A stretch of 64,000 nt of DNA from Pseudoalteromonas sp. EB27 (lineage in GTDB: Bacteria; Pseudomonadota; Gammaproteobacteria; Enterobacterales; Alteromonadaceae), in contig NZ_MTQD01000011.1 of assembly GCF_001974875.1 (NCBI RefSeq), positions 62,001 through 126,000 of the forward strand, read 5' to 3'. The position numbers and the translations under genes are program-made. Of the stretch, positions 8,919 through 16,358 are shown in pieces. The notes under the pieces are model-generated. The model saw nothing but the letters and a program-made list of their open reading frames with translations, was not told the DNA's origin and made no database searches. Positions within the stretch are counted from its first letter, which is position 1; every line of letters begins with the position of its first letter.

Positions 8919-11261
8919 TTAACGAATACATTGTGGTCTTGGCTCAAACTCACTCGCTCTAAGCGGTAGCTGAATCACCTTGCCACAACCTGGTGGTGCC
9001 TGCTTACCCGTTTGCTCATTTACAAATGCCCAGCGTATTGAAGGTGGACGAGTATCAGCTATTGCTTGTGGGTTAAGCGGCTTTAAGTAACGAATATACG
9101 CTTCTAATGCGCCTACGCTGCCTGTTAAACCCGTGCTTTTGTTGTCGTCTCGGCCAAGCCACGCAACAGTCACTGTATTTTGATCAAAGCCTGCAAACCA
9201 ACTATCACGTAAATCGTTACTAGTTCCTGTTTTACCAGCTAGTTGAATTGACGGAAAGTGTAAATTCAATCGTTTAGCTGTACCGTCTTTCGTTACGCGT
9301 TTCATTGCGTATTTAGTCATATACATTGCAGATTTATCAAAACGAGGCTCTGCATTTACTGTATGTTTATAAAGCACTTTACCAACTGAGTCAGTTAATG
9401 CCGAAATTGCAGTGAGCTTTTTATATTCGCCATCTGCAGCAATTGTTGTATAAAGCTGAGCAACTTCAAAGCTCGACATTTCAACAGCTCCTAAAAGCAA
9501 CGATGGGTAATCGTCTATTGCCCCTGTTGCACCTAAACCTTTTAGTGTATTTACTACCTTATCAACACCTACATCGAGGCCTAAATTAACCGCTGGAATA
9601 TTAATACTGTTACTAAATGCTTTATAAAGAGGGATTGCACCACGGTATTGATGATCAAAGTTCTCTGGTTGCCACACTTTTCCCTGCTCATTTGTAACCT
9701 GTACTGGCGAGTCATCAAGCAAAGTAGCTAAATTATAATGTGGTAATTGCAAGGCGGTTAAATACACAGCTGGTTTTACCAGCGAGCCGATATTACGCTT
9801 TGTATCTAAAACACGATTAAACCCTGAGTAACGAACATCGCGCCCTGCAACAAGTGCGGATACACCGCCCTTTTCTACATTTACAGAGATCATGGCCGCT
9901 TCTAGATTTTCGGTTCTAGGGCGATTTTCTAGGTACGGTAAGCTTTTTTCAACAGACTCTTCCATTGCAGTTTGCTTTTGCAAATCAAAATAAGTAAATA
10001 CTCTTACGCCTGCATCAAGTGTGTGCTGATCTGGCAGTAATTTATTTAGCTCCCTGTTTACTAGCTCTAAATACCCAGGGTATGATTTTTGTAAGCTGGC
10101 TTTCATAGGCGCAATATCAATTGGGCGGTTAAGCGATGCACGGTACTCTTTTGTACTAAGTAGCTTGTTTTCAACCATAAGGCGAAGCACTAAGTCTCGG
10201 CGCTCCATTGTGCGCTCTTTATAGCGACGTGGGTTGTAATAAGATGGACCTTTAACCATTGCCACCAGCAAAGCAATTTGATCGTACTCAAGCTCATCTA
10301 CCGGCTTTGAAAAGTAAAAATCAGCAGCAAGCCCCATTCCATGCACACCTTGGTTATATGACTGACCTAGGTATACTTCATTTAAGTAAGCTTCTAATAT
10401 CTGATCTTTTGAATAACGATAATCTAAAATAAGGGCAATAAAGGCCTCATTTATTTTTCGTACCAAAGAACGCTCACGCGTTAGGTAAATATTTTTAGCT
10501 AATTGCTGAGTAAGCGTACTACCACCTTGAACGGTGCGCCCGGCTTTAATATTAGAATAAAGCGCGCGTAAAATAGAAAACACGGATACACCATGATGTT
10601 CGTAAAAATCACGGTCTTCAACCACCAATAGCGTATCTTTTAGCATCGCTGGAAACTTATCTAGTGGTACAAATTCTCTATCTTGTTTAGAGTCGTTACC
10701 AATACGCGCTATTTGCACAGGCTCTAAACGAGCGGTGTTTAAACGTCTGCCAAACTTATCTTTAATAGTCGCAACTTTTTGTCCTGCAAAGCGAAGTTCA
10801 ATAATATGTGATTCTTCAAGCCCATCATAAAATTCAAAATCACGACGATAAATCTTAATGCTATCTGCTGTTTTAACAAATTGCCCTGTTCGGCTTAATC
10901 TATTAACAGATGAATAATTTAAACGCTCAAGTTCAAACACAACCTCTTCACTTGATAAAAATTGCCCCGGATAAAACGCCATTGAACGAGCATACACTTG
11001 CGCAGGAAGCTGCCATTTATTCCCTTCAAATTGACGTGTTATTTTTGAATCTAAATAAATGAAGTACATTGCCATTGCAATAAAAACAGCCAAGCTTAAT
11101 TTCCAAAACACTGACCATGTTTTTCTCATAAAAGAACGTTTAACAGTAGCTTTCACTGTTTTTTTACTGCCCTTTGAGGTGCTTTTTTTTGTCGTGCTTG
11201 ACGATTTACTTGCACGTTTAGTTGCAGGTTTACTGGTAGCTGTTTTTTTATTGTCGGCCAT
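8919..11261 (-). CDS. mrcB: Penicillin-binding protein 1B, bifunctional peptidoglycan synthase
   Basis: This class A PBP polymerises lipid II and cross-links peptidoglycan on the periplasmic face. In 780 residues it has a Lys/Ser/Thr-rich cytoplasmic tail (1-44), a membrane anchor at about 48-68, a UB2H-like region, a GT51 glycosyltransferase domain and a transpeptidase domain. The GT51 motifs EDRDFYEHHG (about 215), QGGSTLTQQLAKN and RKINEA are present. The transpeptidase has SLVK (about 493), SNS (in AFSNSINIP) and KTGTS (about 678). All catalytic motifs are intact. The UB2H domain in E. coli PBP1b is where LpoB acts; no lpoB is in the window. Monocistronic. Confidence 0.95.
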   Translation of the reverse strand: MADNKKTATSKPATKRASKSSSTTKKSTSKGSKKTVKATVKRSFMRKTWSVFWKLSLAVFIAMAMYFIYLDSKITRQFEGNKWQLPAQVYARSMAFYPGQFLSSEEVVFELERLNYSSVNRLSRTGQFVKTADSIKIYRRDFEFYDGLEESHIIELRFAGQKVATIKDKFGRRLNTARLEPVQIARIGNDSKQDREFVPLDKFPAMLKDTLLVVEDRDFYEHHGVSVFSILRALYSNIKAGRTVQGGSTLTQQLAKNIYLTRERSLVRKINEAFIALILDYRYSKDQILEAYLNEVYLGQSYNQGVHGMGLAADFYFSKPVDELEYDQIALLVAMVKGPSYYNPRRYKERTMERRDLVLRLMVENKLLSTKEYRASLNRPIDIAPMKASLQKSYPGYLELVNRELNKLLPDQHTLDAGVRVFTYFDLQKQTAMEESVEKSLPYLENRPRTENLEAAMISVNVEKGGVSALVAGRDVRYSGFNRVLDTKRNIGSLVKPAVYLTALQLPHYNLATLLDDSPVQVTNEQGKVWQPENFDHQYRGAIPLYKAFSNSINIPAVNLGLDVGVDKVVNTLKGLGATGAIDDYPSLLLGAVEMSSFEVAQLYTTIAADGEYKKLTAISALTDSVGKVLYKHTVNAEPRFDKSAMYMTKYAMKRVTKDGTAKRLNLHFPSIQLAGKTGTSNDLRDSWFAGFDQNTVTVAWLGRDDNKSTGLTGSVGALEAYIRYLKPLNPQAIADTRPPSIRWAFVNEQTGKQAPPGCGKVIQLPLRASEFEPRPQCIR

Positions 11262-11354
11262 TTAAGTGTAATTTATTCCAAGGGTTATTCACGAGTGTGA
11301 GCTTAGCATATTGGGCATACCCTAACATCCGAAAAGTTAACCCTCCCTGAAACA

Positions 11355-11384
11355 AAAAAGCCCTACCGAAGTAGGGCTTTGTGT
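11355..11384 (-). terminator. Terminator of glnK-amtB operon
   Basis: AAAGCCCTAC (11357-11366) pairs with GTAGGGCTTT (11371-11380). The minus-strand product ends in a T run. Confidence 0.88.
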
Positions 11385-11410
11385 AAACACACTATTATTT
11401 AAATAAACTA

Positions 11411-12640
11411 TTAGCTATTTCGAACAGAAACAAACTCTGGGTAGGCTTCAATACCACAATCGTGTTGATCCATACCGTTTAGTTCTTCTTCTTCGGTTAC
11501 TCGTATACCCATTGTTTTGTTAAGCACAGTCCAAACAATAAATGATGCTACAAATACAAAGGCAAGAATACATACTAGACCAATTAACTGATTAACAAAG
11601 CTTGCGTCGCCATTTGTTAGCGGTACTAACATAATACCTAATGCGCCACACGTACCGTGAACAGAGATAGCGCCCACTGGATCGTCAATCTTAACTTTAT
11701 CAAGTGCTATGATACTAAATATAACAAGTGCACCACCAAGTAGACCAAGTAGACATGCCATTAATGGTGATGGTGATAAAGGGTCTGCTGTAATAACAAC
11801 TAAGCCAGCTAACGCACCATTTAATACCATGGTTAAATCTGATTTACCCCAAAGTACTTTGCACACAAACAGTGCTGCAATAGCACCCATTGCAGCGGCA
11901 GCATTAGTATTAAGTAATATTTGGCCTACTGCAGTTGCGTTTTCTTTATCAGAAAGTAATAATTGAGAACCACCGTTAAAGCCAAACCAACCCATCCATA
12001 AAATAAATGTACCTAGTGTAGCAAGTGGTAAGTTTGAACCTGGAATCGGGTATATTTCACCGTTCTTACCGTATTTACCTTTACGAGCACCTAGAATTAA
12101 CACACCTGCTAATGCAGCTGCTGCGCCTGCGCCATGTACAATTGCAGAACCTGCAAAATCAACAAAGCCCATTTCAGATAAGAAACCACCACCCCATGTC
12201 CAGTAACCTTCAATAGGGTAGATAAAACCAGTTAGTACTACAGCAAAACCTAGGAAAGCCCACAGTTTCATACGCTCAGCAACAGCACCCGATACAATCG
12301 ACATAGCGGTTGCAACAAATACTACTTGGAAGAAAAAGTCAGATTCTAAAGAATGGTCAGCATCGGCAGCTTGCGTACCAATTAAAGCGCCTATTGAAGG
12401 AATGAAACCACCTTCGGCATTGTCTACATACATAATGTTGTAGCCAACTAATAAAAACATCGTACATGCAATTGAATATAGCGCGACATTTTTAGTTAAA
12501 ATTTCAGCTGTGTTTTTAGAGCGAACTAAGCCCGCCTCTAACATGGCAAAACCTGCTGCCATCCACATTACTAATATACCTGATATTAAAAAATAGAAGG
12601 TATCGAGTGAAAACTTTAGTTCTATTATTGTATTTTCCAT
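11411..12640 (-). CDS. amtB: Ammonium transporter AmtB
   Basis: This inner-membrane ammonium channel has 409 residues and 11 predicted helices. It imports ammonium under nitrogen limitation. The Amt signature region is clear: DFAGSAIVHGAGAAAA, with the conserved Asp and the first pore histidine, and AISVHGTCGALG with the second pore histidine. GFAMLEAGLVRSKN near the N-terminus is also typical. It starts 9 bp after glnK and the pair is closed by a terminator, so they form one operon. In this family GlnK docks on AmtB and blocks it when nitrogen is plentiful. A cleaved signal peptide like that of E. coli AmtB is not evident. Confidence 0.95.
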   Translation of the reverse strand: MENTIIELKFSLDTFYFLISGILVMWMAAGFAMLEAGLVRSKNTAEILTKNVALYSIACTMFLLVGYNIMYVDNAEGGFIPSIGALIGTQAADADHSLESDFFFQVVFVATAMSIVSGAVAERMKLWAFLGFAVVLTGFIYPIEGYWTWGGGFLSEMGFVDFAGSAIVHGAGAAAALAGVLILGARKGKYGKNGEIYPIPGSNLPLATLGTFILWMGWFGFNGGSQLLLSDKENATAVGQILLNTNAAAAMGAIAALFVCKVLWGKSDLTMVLNGALAGLVVITADPLSPSPLMACLLGLLGGALVIFSIIALDKVKIDDPVGAISVHGTCGALGIMLVPLTNGDASFVNQLIGLVCILAFVFVASFIVWTVLNKTMGIRVTEEEELNGMDQHDCGIEAYPEFVSVRNS

Positions 12641-12649
12641 GAGACCCCC

Positions 12650-12988
12650 TTAAATTGCTTCTTCGTCAAGTTCGCCAGTACGGATACGAACAATTTGATC
12701 TAAGTCGTACACGAAAATTTTACCGTCACCAATTTTACCTGTTGATGCAATTTTAGTAATTGCTTCAACAACGCGTTGACAATTTTCAGTACGCGTTGCA
12801 ATTTCAAGTTTGATCTTAGGAATAAAATCTACTTGGTATTCTGCACCACGATATAACTCAGTATGACCTCGTTGACGTCCAAAACCTTTAACATCAACTA
12901 CTGTCATCCCCTCAATTCCTAAATCAGCGAGTGCTTCACGCACGTCATCTAATTTAAATGGTTTTATGATTGCACTAATCATTTTCAT
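12650..12988 (-). CDS. glnK: Nitrogen regulatory protein PII (GlnK)
   Basis: This 112-residue PII signal protein integrates 2-oxoglutarate, ATP/ADP and glutamine status. The T-loop is intact, with the uridylylation site Y51 in RGAEYQVDF. The two PII signatures are seen: YRGAEYQVDF at 46-55, and the C-terminal segment TGKIGDGKIFVYDLDQIVRIRTGE. GAGGGGG stands 5 bases before the ATG. Its position directly before amtB marks it as GlnK rather than GlnB. A probable sigma-54 promoter lies 47-62 bases upstream, which would place the operon under NtrC. Confidence 0.95.
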   Translation of the reverse strand: MKMISAIIKPFKLDDVREALADLGIEGMTVVDVKGFGRQRGHTELYRGAEYQVDFIPKIKLEIATRTENCQRVVEAITKIASTGKIGDGKIFVYDLDQIVRIRTGELDEEAI

Positions 12989-13034
12989 AGCGGCCCCCTC
13001 GGACTCTTTATTGTTATCTTATTGGGTTAAACAA

Positions 13035-13050
13035 TCCAACCTTTGTGCCA
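13035..13050 (-). promoter_or_regulatory. Probable sigma-54 promoter of glnK-amtB
   Basis: On the minus strand the sequence reads TGGCACAAAGGTTGGA. The -24 element TGGCAC is perfect. The -12 element TTGGA differs by one base from TTGCA, and the spacing is standard. The glnK ATG is 47 bases downstream of the -12 edge. NtrC sites were not identified by eye. Confidence 0.75.
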
Positions 13051-13102
13051 CTATTTTTATATTTTTAAAAACAACAAGTTAATACAAAACACAAACTCAA
13101 GA

Positions 13103-13131
13103 TCAAAAAAAACGCACCAATTAGGTGCGTT
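13103..13131 (-). terminator. Terminator of REC-REC-GGDEF gene
   Basis: AACGCACC (13111-13118) pairs with GGTGCGTT (13124-13131). The minus-strand transcript ends in a long U run (A run at 13105-13112 on the plus strand). Confidence 0.85.
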
Positions 13132-13207
13132 AATTTAACAAGTCAGCTACATTGGTGCGTGGTATATCTCTATATATTTATCGCGTACCTAGCTTTATTA
13201 AGAAAGG

Positions 13208-14431
13208 TTATACCACACAGTTTCTGCCTTGGCTTTTAGCTTGATATAATGCTTTGTCAGCAACACGCATTGCCTGCGTTAAACTAGTGTCTTGAAAGTC
13301 AGCTAAGCCTATACTCGTGGTAATTTTAATCGATTTATCGCTAATAGAAAAATCGTAACTAGCCATCTTTTTCCTGAATGCTTCAAAGTATTCGCGACCG
13401 CGTTCTAACTCTATTTCAGGTAATATTATGGCAAACTCTTCTCCGCCAACGCGTGCAACCGTAAAGTTGGAAAATGTAGATCGTATTAAAGAACCAACCT
13501 GCTTTAAGGCCTGGTCGCCGCCTTCATGGCCGAACGTATCATTAATATTTTTGAAAAAATCGATATCAAGCAATGCAAGAGTATTTTTCTGGTTTTTACC
13601 TTTAAGAAGCTTTTCTGCATATTGATAAAAATAGCGTCGGTTATGAAGCCCTGTTAAATGATCCCTATGTGCACTTTCCTTAATATCTGAAATTAACGAC
13701 AGCTGCTCCATTGTTTGAAGTACACGACAATGAAACTCCTCATTCATAAATGGCTTTGTTAAAAAGTCATTAGCGCCGTATTTAATAAATCGCGCGGATA
13801 ACCCATGTTTCCCAGCGCCCGATAAACCAATAATTGCTAAATCGTCTCGGCCTCTAAAATTACGCACAGCTTTAACCAGCTCAAAGCCATCCATAGAGGG
13901 CATAGCGTAATCAGTCATTAGTAGCTTTATATCAGGATTAGCTTTTAATATTTCGAGTGCTTGCTGACCGTCATGGGCATCTGTTACATCAAACAATTGC
14001 TTTTCAAGCATTTGCTTCATTAACGAGCGACTTAGTAATGAGTCATCTGCTATTAATGCCTTACACCCCTGGTTTCTTAGTAATTGCGCAACGAGTTTAA
14101 CGGCGTAATGGTAAGAATCGCGGTTATCTTTAATGACATAATCAACCACACCCAATTCAAGCATTTGTTGGCGCTTGTACTCATCTATTTTTGAGGTTAA
14201 AACAACGGTAGGAATTTTTTTAGATAAAGTATATTTTGCTACTTCACCGTGCGGAGCATCTGGCAAAGTTAAATCAACTAACGCAAGCGTATAATCGTAC
14301 TTTTCTACATAAGTCGCGCATTCAGCTAAAGACCAAGCAAAATCGACAGCTACATCGAGGTATTGTGCCGTTAAGTGGCGAAGTACCTGCTGCACGACTT
14401 TACTGTCTTCAACCACTAATACTCTTTGCAT
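13208..14431 (-). CDS. Response regulator diguanylate cyclase, REC-REC-GGDEF (PleD architecture)
   Basis: This cytoplasmic protein of 407 residues is expected to make c-di-GMP when phosphorylated. Receiver 1 (residues 3-118) has phospho-Asp D53 in LVDLTLPD, Thr/Ser in VLTSK and K101. Receiver 2 (124-243) also looks competent, with D129/D130, D174 in MTDYAMP and K226. The GGDEF domain (about 256-407) has the active signature GGEEF at 329-333. The RxxD inhibitory site expected at 320-323 reads FSNF, so the usual product-inhibition site is absent. No kinase is adjacent on this strand. A perfect 21-bp palindrome lies 50 bases upstream of the start. Its product could feed PelD, encoded about 24 kb away; that link is inferred. 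Confidence 0.9.
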   Translation of the reverse strand: MQRVLVVEDSKVVQQVLRHLTAQYLDVAVDFAWSLAECATYVEKYDYTLALVDLTLPDAPHGEVAKYTLSKKIPTVVLTSKIDEYKRQQMLELGVVDYVIKDNRDSYHYAVKLVAQLLRNQGCKALIADDSLLSRSLMKQMLEKQLFDVTDAHDGQQALEILKANPDIKLLMTDYAMPSMDGFELVKAVRNFRGRDDLAIIGLSGAGKHGLSARFIKYGANDFLTKPFMNEEFHCRVLQTMEQLSLISDIKESAHRDHLTGLHNRRYFYQYAEKLLKGKNQKNTLALLDIDFFKNINDTFGHEGGDQALKQVGSLIRSTFSNFTVARVGGEEFAIILPEIELERGREYFEAFRKKMASYDFSISDKSIKITTSIGLADFQDTSLTQAMRVADKALYQAKSQGRNCVV

Positions 14432-14480
14432 AAAGCTTCTCTTTACCTTTAATTAATTTTGTAACAAAACAAAAAATACA

Positions 14481-14501
14481 ATGCTATTACCGTAATAGCA
14501 T
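14481..14501. promoter_or_regulatory. Perfect 21-bp palindrome upstream of diguanylate cyclase gene
   Basis: ATGCTATTAC (14481-14490) and GTAATAGCAT (14492-14501) form perfect 10-bp arms around a single C. It begins 50 bases upstream of the minus-strand start at 14431 and has no T run. An operator for a dimeric regulator is more likely than a terminator. Confidence 0.5.
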
Positions 14502-14664
14502 TTATCAATAAACATCCGGTGTAGAGTGCACTTATGTGCTTGAAAGCGTAATCCATTAGATTTTTTGGTGATAGCTTGTATATAAAATCAATACAAGCAG
14601 GCCCGCAATATACCTGAATTTTGTAATTAACTAAATAAAGAAACCCAACCCAAAATAACTATAG

Positions 14665-14702
14665 AAGTGATTAATACGCATCTACAAGTGTATTAATCAC
14701 TT
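14665..14702. other. Inverted repeat with 13-bp perfect arms upstream of S10 peptidase gene
   Basis: AAGTGATTAATAC (14665-14677) pairs with GTATTAATCACTT (14690-14702) around a 12-base loop. It lies 95 bases before the peptidase start, in the 365-bp gap between divergent genes. The stem is AT-rich and lacks a T run, so regulatory or transcript-protecting roles are both possible. Confidence 0.45.
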
Positions 14703-14796
14703 ACTTAACTAGTATTATCGGCCACTAGTCTCAATACTTTTGTTATTTAGCTCATTAATGTCTTTAATGGTGTATCAACAACAATAAGGACACCTA

Positions 14797-16314
14797 ATGA
14801 AGCTTAGTCGTATTATCAGTTTACCGATAACCGTTATTGCATTAATAATCAGTACAAGCACACTTGCCGATAACCAACGTCGTATTGATGTAGACAGCAA
14901 AGTTGTTACTCAACATAAAGCTAAAATCAACGGTCAACGTTTTAACTACACTGTTGCTACAGGTACACAACCTGTATGGGATGATAAAGGCGACGCGGTT
15001 GCTACACTGCAATACACCTACTACACCCGCGACAAAGTTGACGACAGAACAACCCGCCCGTTACTTATTTCATTTAATGGCGGGCCAGGTTCGGCTTCGG
15101 TATGGATGCACCTTGCTTATACTGGTCCTCGTGTATTAAAAATTGATGACGAAGGCTACCCTATTCAACCATACGGGGTAAAAGACAACCCTTATTCTGT
15201 ACTTGATATTGCCGATATTGTTTATGTAAACCCTGTAAATACAGGCTATTCTCGCGTACTTGAAAACGAAAAAGGCGAACTTCCTTCTAAAGCAAAACAA
15301 AAAGAGCTATTTTTTGGTGTTAATGCTGATATTAAATACCTTGCTGAGTGGTTAAATACCTTTGTAAATAGAGCTGAGCGCTGGCGCTCACCTAAGTTTT
15401 TAATAGGTGAAAGCTACGGTACAACACGCGTGTCAGGTCTTGCTCATGAGCTTCAAAATAGTCAATGGATGTACATAAACGGTGTTGTACTAGTATCCCC
15501 TACTGATATTGGTATTAAACGCGATGGTCCGATTAAAGCCGCTAACCGCTTACCTTACTTTGCAGCCACTGCTTGGTATCACAAAGCACTTAAAGCCGAT
15601 TTACAAGCTAAAGACCTAGACGAGTTATTGCCTGAAGTTGAAGAGTTTACTGTAAACGAGTTAATCCCAGCGCTTGCTAAGGGCGGCTTTATTAATGCTG
15701 AAGAAAAACGTCGAATTATTACAAAAATGGCGCACTACGCTGGCTTATCAGAAAAATTTGTTGAACAAAATAACTTAGATGTTCCAACTCAATTTTTCTG
15801 GAAAGAGCTACTGCGTGATCGCGGTCAAACTGTGGGGCGCTTAGATTCTCGTTATTTAGGAATGGATAAACGCGACGCGGGTGAATCCCCAGACTACTGG
15901 GCTGAACTTACCTCTTGGTTACACTCTTTCACTCCTGCAATTAATCACTACTTGCGTGAAGAGCTAAACTATAAAACGGATGTAAAATATAATTTATTTG
16001 GTAATGTTCAACCATGGGATAGAACCGGTAATAATACGGGCGAAAATCTACGTTTAGCTATGGCGCAAAACCCTTACTTAAACGTGATGATTCAATCAGG
16101 ATACTTTGATGGTGCAACCAATTACTTTGACGCTAAATATACGTTATGGCAATTAGACCCAAGCGGTAAAATGAAAGACCGTTTGAGCTTTAAAGGCTAC
16201 AGAAGTGGGCATATGATGTACCTTCGCCACGCTGACTTAGAAAGCTCTAACAACGATTTACGTGACTTTATAGAGCATGCTTTACCTAAGAAAGAACAAG
16301 CAGCTAAATACTAA
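14797..16314 (+). CDS. Secreted S10-family serine carboxypeptidase-like peptidase
   Basis: This 505-residue protein has a signal peptide ending near residue 24 (STSTLA before DNQRR) and is exported to the periplasm or beyond. The S10 alpha/beta-hydrolase motifs are all visible: NGGPGSAS at about 95-102 (oxyanion region), the nucleophile in GESYG at about 204-208, and the catalytic histidine in SGHMMY at about 470. Family members release C-terminal residues from peptides at acidic to neutral pH. The gene is single, with its own upstream region, and shares a bidirectional terminator with the convergent kinase gene. Substrate is unknown. Confidence 0.9.
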   Translation: MKLSRIISLPITVIALIISTSTLADNQRRIDVDSKVVTQHKAKINGQRFNYTVATGTQPVWDDKGDAVATLQYTYYTRDKVDDRTTRPLLISFNGGPGSASVWMHLAYTGPRVLKIDDEGYPIQPYGVKDNPYSVLDIADIVYVNPVNTGYSRVLENEKGELPSKAKQKELFFGVNADIKYLAEWLNTFVNRAERWRSPKFLIGESYGTTRVSGLAHELQNSQWMYINGVVLVSPTDIGIKRDGPIKAANRLPYFAATAWYHKALKADLQAKDLDELLPEVEEFTVNELIPALAKGGFINAEEKRRIITKMAHYAGLSEKFVEQNNLDVPTQFFWKELLRDRGQTVGRLDSRYLGMDKRDAGESPDYWAELTSWLHSFTPAINHYLREELNYKTDVKYNLFGNVQPWDRTGNNTGENLRLAMAQNPYLNVMIQSGYFDGATNYFDAKYTLWQLDPSGKMKDRLSFKGYRSGHMMYLRHADLESSNNDLRDFIEHALPKKEQAAKY

Positions 16315-16327
16315 AATATTTAAAACA

Positions 16328-16358
16328 TAAAAAATGGCTCTTTAGGAGCCATTTTTTA
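16328..16358. terminator. Bidirectional terminator, S10 peptidase / hybrid kinase
   Basis: AAAATGGCTC (16331-16340) pairs with GAGCCATTTT (16346-16355) over a TTTAG loop, with a T run. It touches the stop codon of the minus-strand kinase gene. Confidence 0.88.
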
